From contig CAVWRK010000003.1 of the NCBI GenBank assembly GCA_963757395.1, positions 372,001 to 436,000 of the forward strand: a stretch of 64,000 bases of DNA, in the 5' to 3' direction. Each line of letters opens with the position of its first letter. The stretch's first letter is position 1. Source of the DNA: DATAOG01 sp963757395 (GTDB lineage Bacteria > Pseudomonadota > Alphaproteobacteria > Geminicoccales > Geminicoccaceae). The notes under the pieces are model-generated. The model was not told the DNA's origin. It searched no databases and saw nothing but the letters and a program-made list of their open reading frames with translations. Both the position numbers and the translations under genes were made by a program. Shown here in pieces: positions 35,020-43,872 of the stretch.

Positions 35020-36393
35020 ATGACCTCCACTGCCCTGGTCCGGGCGCCAGGCGACGTCCCGGTCCTCCCGCCTTCGCTGCGGGCGGCCCTGCTGAGTCCG
35101 TTGTCGTTCGAAGCGGTGGTCACGCTCTACATGTTTGCCGGCATGTACAAGGGAGACCCTCGGTTCGCGTGGATTCCCGTCGATCCGACGGTCCTGTTCT
35201 TCGCCCTCAGCATCCTCATCGGGACGCTGATCCTGGTCTCGAAACCGCTGTTCAGGCCGGGTCTCCCCGCCGTAGTCGCCGGTCTCGCGCTGGTGACGTG
35301 GTTTGCGATCTCCCTCCTCTGGTCGCCGAGCCAGATCTACGGGCCTGACAAGGTTTTCTTCATGGCCACGCTCGCACTGTGGGGGCTGATCGCCGGGGCG
35401 ATGATCATTGCCCCCGACCGGACCCGCCTGCGGCGGCTGTTCGCGGTGCTGGTCTTGGCGTCGCTGGTCGCCGCTCTTGAGGCGATCGCGGTCTATCTCG
35501 AAGCCGGTGGCGGGAGGCTCTGGGTCGGCAGCGGCAACTACCTCTTGCTCGGACGACTATGCGGCCTCGGCGCTGAGGTCGTCTTCGTCGCATGGCTATT
35601 CATGAGGCGGCGCTTTGCACTCTACGGTTTGGTCTGCCTCGGGCTGTTTGGTCTGTTCGGTTTCGTGCTCATCATCGGCGGCGGTCGCGGTCCGCTGATC
35701 GCCACCGTAGCCAGTCTGCTGCTCACGTTGGTCGCCGGCGTTCGGACCAGCCGGCACGGCCTTCGCCTCGCCGCCTACGAGGCACCGGCGATTGCCCTCG
35801 GCCTATTCGCCCTGGGCGCGCTCACGGTTTGGATCACGTCCAGCGAGCAGATGCCCGAGACCTTGTCGCGGCTGGAGCCGCTGGCTGAGGGTGCGGGCCT
35901 TGACAGCTCGGCGCAGAGCCGTGTCGATCACTATGAGACGGCGCTCGGCCTCTGGAACGATGCGCCGGTGCTCGGTCACGGGGCCGGCAGCTGGCCCTTG
36001 CTCGTCGGCCGTCCCGATGCCGTCGGCTATCCCCACAACATATTTGCCGAGGCGGCGGTGGAGGGCGGCGTCATTGGCCTGGTGCTCCTCGCCGGCCTGC
36101 TGATGATCGCGCTCCGCCCGGTGTCCTTCGCCAAGGTGCGGCGCGACCCTTTGTCGATGTGCGTGCTGATGCTGTTCATCAATGGATTCGTCAACGCCAT
36201 GGTGAGCGGTGATCTTCCGGGCAATCGGGTATTGTTCCTTCTGATCGGGACGCTGAGCGCGCTCGCGCTGCCTCAGCCCGCGCAACCCAGCCGCCGGAGA
36301 CGGCGACGCTCTCTCGATTCACCCGCGAGCTCGCCGAGCGGCTCCAATCCGGGCACTAGGAGCCGGTTGCGGTGGCCTGCGGCCTCACCTTAG
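35020..36393 (+). CDS. O-antigen ligase/polymerase family membrane protein
   Basis: 457 residues, about eleven helices (FFALSILIGTLILVSKPLF, AVVAGLALVTWFAISLLW, GLVCLGLFGLFGFVLIIGGGRG). The signature is the periplasmic loop: SRVDHYETALGLWNDAPVLGHG ... VGYPHNIFAEAAVEGGVIGL, i.e. PF04932 with the conserved Arg and the H-N-x-F-x-E-x-x-x-E-x-G motif. It is full length, unlike its neighbours. The C-terminal 40 residues are Arg/Ser/Pro-rich. ATG 35020 has AAGAGG about 10 bases upstream. It is a second Wzy/WaaL-like gene, distinct from 23709-24839, stranded amid IS debris next to a broken glycosyltransferase, so it is probably the survivor of another surface-polysaccharide locus. Confidence 0.85.
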   Translation: MTSTALVRAPGDVPVLPPSLRAALLSPLSFEAVVTLYMFAGMYKGDPRFAWIPVDPTVLFFALSILIGTLILVSKPLFRPGLPAVVAGLALVTWFAISLLWSPSQIYGPDKVFFMATLALWGLIAGAMIIAPDRTRLRRLFAVLVLASLVAALEAIAVYLEAGGGRLWVGSGNYLLLGRLCGLGAEVVFVAWLFMRRRFALYGLVCLGLFGLFGFVLIIGGGRGPLIATVASLLLTLVAGVRTSRHGLRLAAYEAPAIALGLFALGALTVWITSSEQMPETLSRLEPLAEGAGLDSSAQSRVDHYETALGLWNDAPVLGHGAGSWPLLVGRPDAVGYPHNIFAEAAVEGGVIGLVLLAGLLMIALRPVSFAKVRRDPLSMCVLMLFINGFVNAMVSGDLPGNRVLFLLIGTLSALALPQPAQPSRRRRRRSLDSPASSPSGSNPGTRSRLRWPAASP

Positions 36394-37351
36394 TCGACCT
36401 GACGGCTGGTTGGCAGGGGAGCCCACCGACATGCCGATTGCCACCCAGCGCGGCGCGCGCGACTTGCGGACCTCCGCCTCAGGAACTTCGGCATGCGCTG
36501 CTGGGGCTGCTGCCCGATCGTTCGGGAGGCCATGGCCTCCCGCAGGCGCTCGAGGCGGCTCCGCTCGGCACCGTCCCCGACGATCAGGAACACGATCTCC
36601 AACTCCGCACGCAGCAGTCGCGCGGCATCGGGCACCGTCTCGAGATGGTGGGCCATGCCGAGCGTGCCAAAGTGGCCGACCACGAACTTACCAGTGAGAC
36701 CGAGCTCTTGCTCGAGTTTTGGGTCGCGCTGTGGTCGGAAGAACAGGTCGAGATAGACCCCGTTGCTGATGATCGCTACCGCGCCAGGGCGCGCACAGCG
36801 CGTCTCGATGTAACGCTGGAAGGCGTTGGTCACGGTGATCACCCGGTCGGCCTTGCGATAGGCCCACGCCTCGATCGTCTCCAGCGCCTTGATCACGAGC
36901 TGGTTGCGGATCGCGCCGACCGCCCGGATCGCCTCCGGCCAAAGGTCACGAATCTCGAGCACCCAGGGCACGCGCTTCACCCGCTCACGACATGGCCCGC
37001 GAGCCCGCAGAACAGCTGCGGCGAAGTGCTCACCGTCCGCAGCCGGCAGGAAGGGTGCCGCGATGCAGCCCGCGAGCAGGTACGACAGGTAATTGAGCGC
37101 GCGCGGAAAACCCGCTCGTTGGGCGCGAGGTAGCCACAGCCGGATCACCCGGATCCCCTGGACACTCGTCTCCTGCCAGAGCCGGTTCCTGTGGCCCGGA
37201 TAGACCTTGCCGGCCGGGTGGTTGGGCGCGCAGGTGACGCGCGCGCCTATGCGCGACCGTGCTCGAAAGTGCGCGAGGCCGGCACGTTCACCTCCGGCGG
37301 AAAATAATGGGATAGCAACAGAATCCGCAGCGGCCGCCCGATCTGCGGCAT
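36390..37351 (-). pseudogene. WbuB-like glycosyltransferase family 4, multiply frameshifted and truncated
   Basis: The start MPQIGRPLRILLLSHYFPPE is normal. The frame then shifts after SRTFEHGRA to ARVTCAPNHPAGKVYPGHRN and FPRALNYLSYLLAG; a short middle piece, VSTSPQLFCGLAGHVVS, is in another frame; then the second frame returns with KRVPWVLEIRDLWPEAIRAV, ADRVITVTNAFQRYIETR, SNGVYLDLFF and VVGHFGTLGMAHHLETV. Homology ends near GQQPQQRMPKF, before the C-terminal nucleotide-sugar site. At least three indels plus a truncated 3' end make it non-functional. Its 4-base overlap with the O-antigen ligase gene on the other strand is incidental. Confidence 0.78.
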
Positions 37352-37356
37352 TTTGC

Positions 37357-37530
37357 CGCGTGACGGCTCGACCCACTTGTGGCTCGCCGGCCGGCCGGCG
37401 CTCGATCTGATCGTCACCCTCGATGATGCCACCAGCGAGAGCTCTACTCGGCCTTTCTGGTCGAGGAGGAAGGCACGTTCTCGAGCTTGCGCGGCCTCGC
37501 CGAGGTGATCGGCCGCAAACCCGGAAGCGA
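37357..37530 (+). pseudogene. ISNCY-type transposase, internal fragment
   Basis: Plus-strand frames give DGSTHLWLAGRPALDLIVTL, DDATSE, and after a one-base shift FLVEEEGTFSSLRGLAEVIG, the catalytic core of ISNCY transposases (LDLIVTLDDATSE.YSAFLVEEEGT). The flanks do not continue the homology. It lies on the opposite strand to the N-terminal ISNCY fragment at 34405-34776, 2.6 kb away. Confidence 0.68.
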
Positions 37531-37668
37531 GGTGGGTGGTTTGAGCGGTGTGAGCGCGGCGGGCTCGTCGCGTGACGGATGGCGAGCGCGGACACCGTCC
37601 ACGACGAGTTTTTGGACGAGCGGAGGCGAGCACCCGGTGCGGGTGCGTAGCTGGATATGTCTGGGCGG

Positions 37669-39097
37669 TCAGAAGGCGGCGCGCTTCAGGTAGAGATAGG
37701 CGAGGTGGTATTCGTCCCGGTAGGGGCAGGCGGAGGCCATCGCGACCTTGATGCGGCGCACGCTGGTCCGGACCTGGGCGCCGATCTTGAGCAGCTTGAG
37801 GCGGATCGTGCCGCAGGTGGCGGTGGCGAACTGGGTGTGGCGCAGGCCGATGCGGCGCAGCGCATCGAGCAGCACGTAGGCGAAGGAGGCGAACCAGAGC
37901 CGGAGCTGGTTGGCGCGCATGGTCGCCGCCGAGGTGCGATCGGCGAACAGGTCCAGCTGCTGCTCTTTGATGCGATTCTCCATCTCCCCACGGGCGCAGT
38001 AGATGTCCTCGTAGAGGGTCCGGGCGTCGATCTCGGACCTTGGTAACGAGGTGACGATGAAGCGCGGGTTCGGGCCCTTGGCCAGGTGCTCGGCCTTGCC
38101 CACCACCCGGCGTTCGCGGCTCCAGCTGTCGAGCGTGGCGTAGGTGAAGTCCGCGAACCGGCGGGCCGGCCGGCCAATGGCGTCGTGCTCGGCTTGGGCC
38201 GCGGCCAGGGCGTCCTCGATCTCGGCCAGCAGGCGGGCGTTGCGGGCGAGGCCGAAGACGTAGCCGACGGCGTTGGCCTCACACCAGGCCATCAGCTCGT
38301 CGCGGGCGAAGCCCGAGTCGGCGCGCAGCAAGATCTTGACCCTTGGCCAGCGCATCCGCGCGGCGCTCCGGGGCGGCCTCCGGTGGTCGCCCCTGGGAGC
38401 CAGCCGCGAGGCCAACGATCCGCTCGACCTCGTCCCTGGCCCCGGCTGACGCGTCGATGTTCGAGCGCCTGAGCTTGGCGGCCAGCAGATGCCGGCCGCA
38501 GAACACATACAGCGGCAGATAGCAGTAGCCGTCATAATAACCGTGGAAGAAGCGGCCCTCCTGGTGGCCGTGCAGCGGATCATCGGTGGCATCGAGATCG
38601 AGGACGATCTGCTCCGGCGGTTGCCTGTGCGCCTCGAGGAAGAGGTCGACGAACAGGCCCTCGATCGCCCGGGGCTCATGGCCGATCTTGTGATAGCGGT
38701 CGAGCGCCGAGGTCGGTGCATGCTCGAGCCGGTTCAACGTGCTCTTGCCGGCCAACGGCGCGCAGTCGGCACGGTGCGCCTCGAGCTTGCCGACCAGGGT
38801 CGCCAGCACCGGATCGTGGCGCAGCTCGTCGTGGTCGACGAGATCCTCGTAGCCCAGCGCGAGGCCGCAGATGCGCTGCATGAGCAGGGTCTCGACGCTG
38901 TGCTCGACCAACGCCGGCGCGCGCCCGTCGGCGAAGCACCGCGCCAGCCGCTGCACCAGGCCGATCGCCCGGTTGGCGGCGCCGAGCAGCAGCGCGCCAG
39001 CGTCCGAAGTCACCTGGCCACCGTCGAACGCCGCCACCACCTGGCGCCCTTCGACGGCTTCATATCCAAACAGATCGCGGCTACACTCTGTCGGCAT
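37669..39097 (-). pseudogene. IS1380-family transposase, frameshifted
   Basis: N-terminal frame (39097 to about 38420): VVAAFDGGQVTSDAGALLLG, YEDLVDHDELRHDPVLATLV, GKSTLNRLEHAPTS, IVLDLDATDDPLHGHQEGRF and the IS1380 signature HGYYDGYCYLPLYVFCG. C-terminal frame (about 38400 to 37669): RWPRVKILLRADSGFARDEL, GYVFGLARNARL, CARGEMENRIKEQQLDLFAD and FASFAYVLLDALRR. The frame changes between about 38370 and 38420; 1429 bases leave remainder 1. All domains of the family (about 450-475 residues) are present, so only the indel prevents function. One element end, AGCCCGGATTTCTCAAACC on the minus strand, lies near 39176-39194; I could not find the matching left inverted repeat. Confidence 0.85.
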
Positions 39098-39130
39098 CGG
39101 GGATCTCCTCTGTGTCGCGTTAAACCTTTG

Positions 39131-39484
39131 TCACAGAAGAGTTATCGCCGATCCAGAGCCCCGATGCACGCCCTGGTTTGAGAAATCCGGGCTAGCGTCT
39201 GTTGTCGAAGTGATCCGCGCCGCCCCTCGCCGAAGGGGCGGCGTTTCACTCAGCGGCCTCGCCGAGAAGAACTCCCGCAGCCGGCTTTTCGAGCCGTACC
39301 AGACGTTGCCGACCTTTTTCGCCGGCAGGTGCCCGCGCTCGAGCAGGTAGCGGGTCCGGCGCAGCGGGTCGCCGATCTCATCCGCGATCGCCCGGGCGCC
39401 GCGCAACAGATCGTCGGCGAGCCGACCGCCGTCATGGCCGTTGGCCGCCGGTTCGGCTATCGCGTGAGTGCGCTTTCGCGCCAT
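39131..39484 (-). CDS. Small helix-turn-helix (excisionase-like) DNA-binding protein
   Basis: About 117 residues from ATG 39484 (MARKRTHAIAEPAANGHDGG). The core, ADDLLRGARAIADEIGDPLR followed by RTRYLLERGHLPAKKVGNVW and YGSKSRLREFF, is the AlpA/excisionase-like winged HTH with the usual Trp-x-(A/G)-S-(K/R)-x-x-L-R end. These proteins are common in prophages and integrative elements. Beyond LREFFSARPLSE the frame runs into the IS1380 end, so the natural C terminus is uncertain and may be displaced by the insertion. Confidence 0.6.
   Translation of the reverse strand: MARKRTHAIAEPAANGHDGGRLADDLLRGARAIADEIGDPLRRTRYLLERGHLPAKKVGNVWYGSKSRLREFFSARPLSETPPLRRGAARITSTTDASPDFSNQGVHRGSGSAITLL
39218..39243. 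other. Perfect 10-bp inverted repeat (hairpin)
   Basis: CGCCGCCCCT-CGCCGA-AGGGGCGGCG: 10 perfect pairs around a 6-base loop. It lies within the 3' part of the HTH frame, about 25 bases outside the IS1380 end. There is no T-run on either side, so it is not a classic terminator. Confidence 0.6.
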
Positions 39485-39558
39485 GGCCGAAGCCTCCGAA
39501 TCAAGGCTCCGCCGGTCGCGTTTTTCAGGTGTGGGGGCGGAGCACGGGAGTTGATCCC

Positions 39559-39723
39559 AGGTCCACCGCATCACGCGGCCAGCACCAAGCTCCGGGCCTC
39601 TCACAGCACCCGCGAGGGCTTTGGGCGGATGTTCCCGAGACGACCGCGTCTCTCGCGCACCGAGCCCCCAGGTCCACCACATCACGTGGCCTGACCCCCG
39701 AGTTCACCGCATCACGCGGCCAG
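39559..39723. repeat. Three copies of a ~24-bp palindrome-bearing repeat
   Basis: Copies at 39559-39582 (AGGTCCACCGCATCACGCGG+CCAG), 39670-39693 (AGGTCCACCACATCACGTGG+CCTG) and 39700-39723 (GAGTTCACCGCATCACGCGG+CCAG). Each has a 4-bp stem around ATCAC: CCGC/GCGG in copies 1 and 3, CCAC/GTGG in copy 2. The base change in one arm is matched in the other, so pairing or two-fold symmetry is conserved. Spacing is 111 and 30 bases start to start. Confidence 0.65.
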
Positions 39724-39970
39724 AACCCGCAAGCTCGGACGGTTAATCGCTTCTCGCACAAGCCGCGACCGCGCGCGACCATCCGCTTGCTGCCTTAAGC
39801 ATCGCAACCTTAGCCAAGTGGGCGCGACCTCGTCAAGCCCCCAGCGCCTACCGCCAAAATGCTCGCATTCGAGGCGCCCGCCGTGTTGCCCCTTTGTTGC
39901 ACGGAGCTGGCGCGCGCCGTTGCGAATCGTTGGTTTTCTGCGGTTTTTGTTGCGAGGCGTCTGTAACATG

Positions 39971-39992
39971 AAAAAGGCGCCCGTAGGCGTCT
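39971..39992 (-). terminator. Rho-independent terminator of tRNA-Gly
   Basis: On the minus strand AGACGCCTACGGGCGCCTTTTT forms a 6-bp stem (GACGCC/GGCGCC, one G-U pair) with a short loop, followed by five T residues. It begins 17 bases after the CCA end of tRNA-Gly. Confidence 0.75.
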
Positions 39993-40008
39993 AAGTCGTG
40001 GATTTCGT

Positions 40009-40083
40009 TGGAGCGGGTGAAGGGAATCGAACCCTCGACACGAAGCTTGGGAAGCTTCTGCTCTACCACTGAGCTACACCCGC
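40009..40083 (-). tRNA. tRNA-Gly (anticodon CCC)
   Basis: 75 nt with encoded CCA. Acceptor stem GCGGGTG/CACCCGC (7 bp), D-arm TAGCTCAGTGGTAGAGCA, anticodon stem GAAGC/GCTTC with loop TTCCCAA giving anticodon CCC, T-arm GAGGGTTCGATTCCCTT. Discriminator U. It is followed by a good terminator. Confidence 0.96.
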
Positions 40084-40198
40084 GCCACCCGCCATCTGTA
40101 GCGCCACCCCGCCCGCCGGGCAAGCGCCACGCGCGCCCACGACGCCCCGCCCGGACCGGGTTGACGCGCGCCCCAAAGCCTCCTAGCTAAGCCCCTCG

Positions 40199-40274
<76 letters not shown>

Positions 40275-40516
40275 CTTTCAAAGTTCGGACCGGCCGCTTT
40301 GGGCAACAATTTGGGCAGGCGGCCGAAAAGCATCGCTATGTTCCGGAGTTAACGGGCTTCCAACTGGAGCATCCGTCAGGCGCGCTTGCCGTCGCGATAG
40401 ACAACGCCACGACTAGCGCAAGGCGTTAAAGGCGATTGCGCGCGCCCTCCTCACCTGAGAGTCGAGGAACCATTGGGAGGCGCCAGGACGAGCGACCCCA
40501 TCGCCCCCCAACTCGG

Positions 40517-40974
40517 TCAGGCTGCGTCGGCTGGGCGCCAGCCTTCGGGAGTGTCCTTGAACGCAAGCTCTCCGTCGGTCAGCTCATCCACTTCTGCCAA
40601 CCGACGCAGCAGCTCCGACACTCTCTCATTGCCGCCGACACTGTCCTCGTAGAGAGCGCGGATCATTCGCTCTGCCATACCCGGGACCTTCGTGCGAACT
40701 CTTCTCCCAACGGGCAACGGCCTGAGGGTTGACGCCAAACGACAACGCCAAGCTGGCCTGGGAGAGGTTGAGCTCGTGCCGCAAGAATCGAAATTCCCTT
40801 CCGCTCAGTTTCTTCTTCTCGTGAGTCAGGAATTGGCCGATGGCACGATGTAACCCGTCGAGATTCTCGACTATGACGCTTCGGCCGTGCGGGGTATCGA
40901 CATACCTGAATCCATTGATCAGGTAAACGTTGTCGAGTTCCGCTCTCCCGGTAGTGGTAACGCGCTTCGGACAT
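40517..40974 (-). pseudogene. HTH antitoxin-like regulator (partner of DUF4258 toxin), frameshifted twice
   Basis: Reads MSEARYHYRESG, then in a second frame LDNVYLINGFRYVDTPHGRS, VENLDGLHRAIGQFL and an XRE-type HTH, FRFLRHELNLSQASLALSFG followed by VNPQAVARWEK, then in a third frame RTKVPGMAERMIRALYEDSV, ELLRRLAEVDELTDGELAF. The order is that of HTH proteins encoded after DUF4258 (RelE-like) toxins. Two indels, near 40940 and 40698, break it. It lies 19 bases downstream of the decayed toxin gene on the same strand. Confidence 0.72.
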
Positions 40975-40993
40975 GCTATTTTTTTTGTTTCGA

Positions 40994-41306
40994 TTAGTAC
41001 GTTGTCACGCCTCGAAGCAGATCATGACTCCTGGCGATCGCAACGATTACGGTTACGAGATGTCCTGCAGACCACTTCTCGACCTTGCACATCCAGTCGC
41101 CATACTCGTCGATGTCCGGGCCCGAGACCACCTGACCCTACCGCAACGTCGTGAGAACTTGACGCTGACGATATGCCTCTCCAACATGCTCTCCGCAAAA
41201 TGACCGTCCCAGGCAAATTTCCAGAGTCTGCCATAAGCCTGCGGATCAGCTCTTGCGCGGCCGCGCAAGACAACCCCTCCGGAAAAGGGACAACGTTCTC
41301 CTGCAT
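40994..41306 (-). pseudogene. DUF4258 (RelE-like) toxin, inactivated
   Basis: Start MQENVVPFPEGLSCAAAQEL and IRRLMADSGN, then one frame over FAWDGHFAESMLERHIVS, then a third frame VLTTLR-stop(TAG)-GQVVSGPDIDEYGDWM, CKVEKWSAGHLVTVIVAI and a stop at 40994. This is the DUF4258 layout of about 100 residues. It has at least two frameshifts and one in-frame TAG. The following HTH gene is its expected antitoxin. Confidence 0.7.
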
Positions 41307-41426
41307 GCCGCCTATCAATATAATAGGTAGAGTCCTGAAACAATGGCTAAGAATAGCGTATTGGAGTATGATCAAGGGATACCATCGGCCATCCCGCGGC
41401 GGTTGTGGTCTACGGTCGTGCGGGTC

Positions 41427-42650
41427 TCAGCAGCGGCGGAGCACGAGGGAGGTGTTGATGCCGCCGAAGGCGAAATTGTTCGAGACCAGGATCTCGACGT
41501 CGAGCGGCTGGCCGACGCCCATCAGGTAGTTCGGGCCGGCGCAGAGCGGGTCGAGGGTCTCCAGGTTCGCGGTCGGCGGGAACCAGCCGTCATGCATCAT
41601 CTCGATCGCCAGCCAGGCCTCGATGGCGCCGCAGGCACCGAGCGTGTGGCCGAAATGGCCCTTCAGCGAATGCAGCGGGATGCGCTCGCCGAAGACCGCA
41701 TGGGTCGATTTCGCCTCGACGACGTCGCCGTTGTCGGTCGCGGTGCCGTGGCCGCTGATGAACTGGACGGCGGATGGCGCGAGACCCGCGTCCTCGAGCG
41801 CCAGGCGCTGGGCCGCCGCCTGCGTCGCGATCGTCGGCTGGGTGATGTGGGCGCCATCGGAATTGGTGGCAAAGCCGAGAATCTCGGCCAGCGCCGGCGC
41901 GCCTCGGGCGCGGGCCAGCTCGGCGCTCTCGAGGATCAGCGCGGCCGCCCCCTCGCCGATCACCAGGCCGTTGCGGTCCCTGTCGAACGGCCGCGAGGCG
42001 GTCTGTGGCGTCTCGTTGCTGACGCTGGTCGCGAACAGCGTATCGAACACCACCGCCATGGTCGGGCACAGCTCCTCGGCGCCGCCCGCGATCATGATGT
42101 CGGCCTGGCCCGCGCGGATCGCCTCGAACGCATAGCCGATCCCCTGCGAGCCCGAGGTGCAGGCCGAAGACGTGGTGACGATCCGGCCGGTGAGCCCGAA
42201 GGTGATGCCGATGTTGACCGCGGTGGTATGGCTCATCATCCGGATGTAGCTGGTGGCGTTGAGGCCGATCGCCTTGCCGGTGTTCATGAAGTGGACGAAG
42301 TCCCGGGTCGGCGCGGTCGAGCCGTAGGACGAGCCGTAGGCGATCCCCGCCCGGCCGGTCTTCAAAAGCGGATCGCCGAGCAGGCCGGCGCGGGCGAGCG
42401 CGGTCTCGGCGGCGCGCACCGCCAGCACCGCGACCCGGCCCATCGAGCGCGCCTGCTTGCGCGGATAGATCGCGGTGTGATCGAAGTCGTCGATGGCGCC
42501 CCCGAGCCGCGTGCGCAGGTCGGCCAGCCGGTCCCACTCGTGCATGTAGCGGATGCCGGTCCGGCCCGCCCGCATCGCCGCCCTGATGGTCGGCCAGTCG
42601 GCGCCGAGCGAGGTCACCCCGGCCATGCCGGTGACCACGACCCGGCGCAT
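41427..42650 (-). CDS. apeR: Beta-ketoacyl-ACP synthase of the aryl polyene cluster (ApeR-like)
   Basis: 407 residues, FabF-like. Catalytic triad intact: Cys in TSSACTSGSQGIGYAFEA, His in QFISGHGTATDNGDVVEAK, His in SLKGHFGHTLGACGAIEAW. Also NGLVIGEGAAALILE and NNFAFGGINTSLVL. In aryl polyene clusters this KS works with the ketoreductase, dehydratase and ACPs in iterative decarboxylative condensation. The ATG overlaps the ketoreductase stop (ATGA), and it is the last gene of the leftward arm. Confidence 0.92.
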   Translation of the reverse strand: MRRVVVTGMAGVTSLGADWPTIRAAMRAGRTGIRYMHEWDRLADLRTRLGGAIDDFDHTAIYPRKQARSMGRVAVLAVRAAETALARAGLLGDPLLKTGRAGIAYGSSYGSTAPTRDFVHFMNTGKAIGLNATSYIRMMSHTTAVNIGITFGLTGRIVTTSSACTSGSQGIGYAFEAIRAGQADIMIAGGAEELCPTMAVVFDTLFATSVSNETPQTASRPFDRDRNGLVIGEGAAALILESAELARARGAPALAEILGFATNSDGAHITQPTIATQAAAQRLALEDAGLAPSAVQFISGHGTATDNGDVVEAKSTHAVFGERIPLHSLKGHFGHTLGACGAIEAWLAIEMMHDGWFPPTANLETLDPLCAGPNYLMGVGQPLDVEILVSNNFAFGGINTSLVLRRC

Positions 42651-43417
42651 CAGCAGAGCCCCCCGTTGACCGAGATCACCTGCCGGGTGACGTAGCCGGC
42701 CTCGCTTGACATCAGGAAGGCGACGGCGGCCGCCACCTCGCCGGTCGTGCCCAGGCGCCGGAGCGGGATCAGGGCCAGGATCTCGTCGCGCGGCAGACCC
42801 TCGGTCATCGCGGTCTCGATGATGCCGGGGGCGACGCAGTTGACCGTGATCCGGCGCTTGCCGAGCTCGACCGCGAGCGCCTTGCTGGCACCGATGATGC
42901 CGGCCTTGGCGGCGCTGTAGTTGACCTGGCCGCGATTGCCGATCAGGCCCGCGACCGAGGAGATCGCGACGATCCGGCCACCGTCCCGGCGCCGCACCAT
43001 CGGCATCACCAGGGGCCGCAGCACATTGTAGAAGCCATCGAGGTTGGTGCGCAGCACGCTGTCCCAGTCCTCGTCCTCGAGGGCCGGAAAGGCGGCATCG
43101 CGAGCGATGCCGGCATTCAGCACGACGCCCCAGAAGGCCCCGTTCGCCTCGACATCGGCCAAGAGCGCGGTCCGGGTCGCGGCGCGATCGCGGACGTCGA
43201 AGCCGAGCGTGCGGGCCCGGCCCCCGGCGCTCGAGATGGCATCGGCGACCGCGACCGCACCGGCCAGATCGCGGCCGTAGTGGACGACGATCGGATGGCC
43301 CGCGGCCGCGAGCCGGGTCGCGATCGCGGCGCCGATGCCCTTGCTGGCGCCCGTGACCAGCACCGGCCGGCGGGCCGGCTCCGCCGGCTCCATCGCCAGC
43401 GACCCGGGCGCGCTCAC
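42650..43417 (-). CDS. apeQ: 3-oxoacyl-ACP reductase of the aryl polyene cluster (ApeQ-like)
   Basis: 255 residues, FabG/SDR fold. NADPH loop VLVTGASKGIGAAIATRL, NAGIARDAAF, catalytic Ser-Tyr-Lys in IVAISSVAGLIGNRG ... VNYSAAKAGIIGASKAL, and VAPGIIETAMTEGLP. It reduces the beta-keto intermediate on the ACP. GTG at 43417 overlaps the dehydratase stop (GTGA); an ATG 27 bases downstream (MEPAEPARRPVLVTG) is an alternative. Confidence 0.93.
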   Translation of the reverse strand: MSAPGSLAMEPAEPARRPVLVTGASKGIGAAIATRLAAAGHPIVVHYGRDLAGAVAVADAISSAGGRARTLGFDVRDRAATRTALLADVEANGAFWGVVLNAGIARDAAFPALEDEDWDSVLRTNLDGFYNVLRPLVMPMVRRRDGGRIVAISSVAGLIGNRGQVNYSAAKAGIIGASKALAVELGKRRITVNCVAPGIIETAMTEGLPRDEILALIPLRRLGTTGEVAAAVAFLMSSEAGYVTRQVISVNGGLC

Positions 43418-43872
43418 GGCTCCGCCTCCGGGTCGGGCGGCGACGCCGAGCAGAACACGTTGAGCGTCGCCTCCGCGAACGGCTCGCCGTCGCCCTCTTG
43501 GACCGTACAGGCGAAGCACGCCATCTCACCGTCGGAGAACACCAGGCGGGCGTCGATGCGCAGGCTCGTGCCGGGGGCCAGCGTCTCGCGATCGCAGCGC
43601 AGGCGCCGGGTTCCCAACAGAAAGCCGATCTCCGGCGCGTGCCCCTGCCGCCGCCGCTGCCAGCCGTCCCAGGCGCTCACCGTCTGCGCCATCATCTCGA
43701 TCACCATGTAACCCGGCGGGTCGGCGTCCGGCGCCACGAACGGGCCGCCGGTCGGTACCGAAGCGAGCGTCGTGATGGCAGACCTCTCGATCTCGATCAC
43801 GCGGTCAATCAAGCGCATCGGGCCACGATGCGGGATCAGCGTCTCGATGTCGGGCGGGTCTGACGCGATCAT
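43414..43872 (-). CDS. apeP: Hotdog-fold dehydratase of the aryl polyene cluster (ApeP-like)
   Basis: 152 residues. ETLIPHRGPMRLIDRVIEIE and PPGYMVIEMMAQTVSAWDGW are the FabZ-like active-site helix region with His and Glu; FLLGTRRLRCDRETLAPGTS follows. It would dehydrate 3-hydroxyacyl-ACP to the conjugated enoyl chain. ATG 43872 overlaps the stop of the upstream ketosynthase gene. The long upstream frame to 44010 is not conserved. Confidence 0.88.
   Translation of the reverse strand: MIASDPPDIETLIPHRGPMRLIDRVIEIERSAITTLASVPTGGPFVAPDADPPGYMVIEMMAQTVSAWDGWQRRRQGHAPEIGFLLGTRRLRCDRETLAPGTSLRIDARLVFSDGEMACFACTVQEGDGEPFAEATLNVFCSASPPDPEAEP

Larger units (their letters stand above)
39485..40008. 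other. Gene-free stretch between the HTH gene and tRNA-Gly
   Basis: About 520 bases with no supported gene. It contains the three-copy palindromic repeat (39559-39723), a lower-G+C segment from about 39740 to 39960 without recognisable coding, and the terminator of the tRNA-Gly gene. Frames that run through it translate to low-complexity repeats caused by the palindromes. Confidence 0.55.

Noticed and set aside
37545..39182. TGGTTTGAG at both sides of the IS1380 transposase as terminal repeats
   Set aside because: The two matches are in the same orientation, not inverted, and only nine bases long, so they do not define element ends.
40275..40516. Integrase remnant or attachment site after tRNA-Lys
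   Set aside because: No frame shows tyrosine-recombinase motifs and I found no duplicate of the tRNA 3' end in the window.
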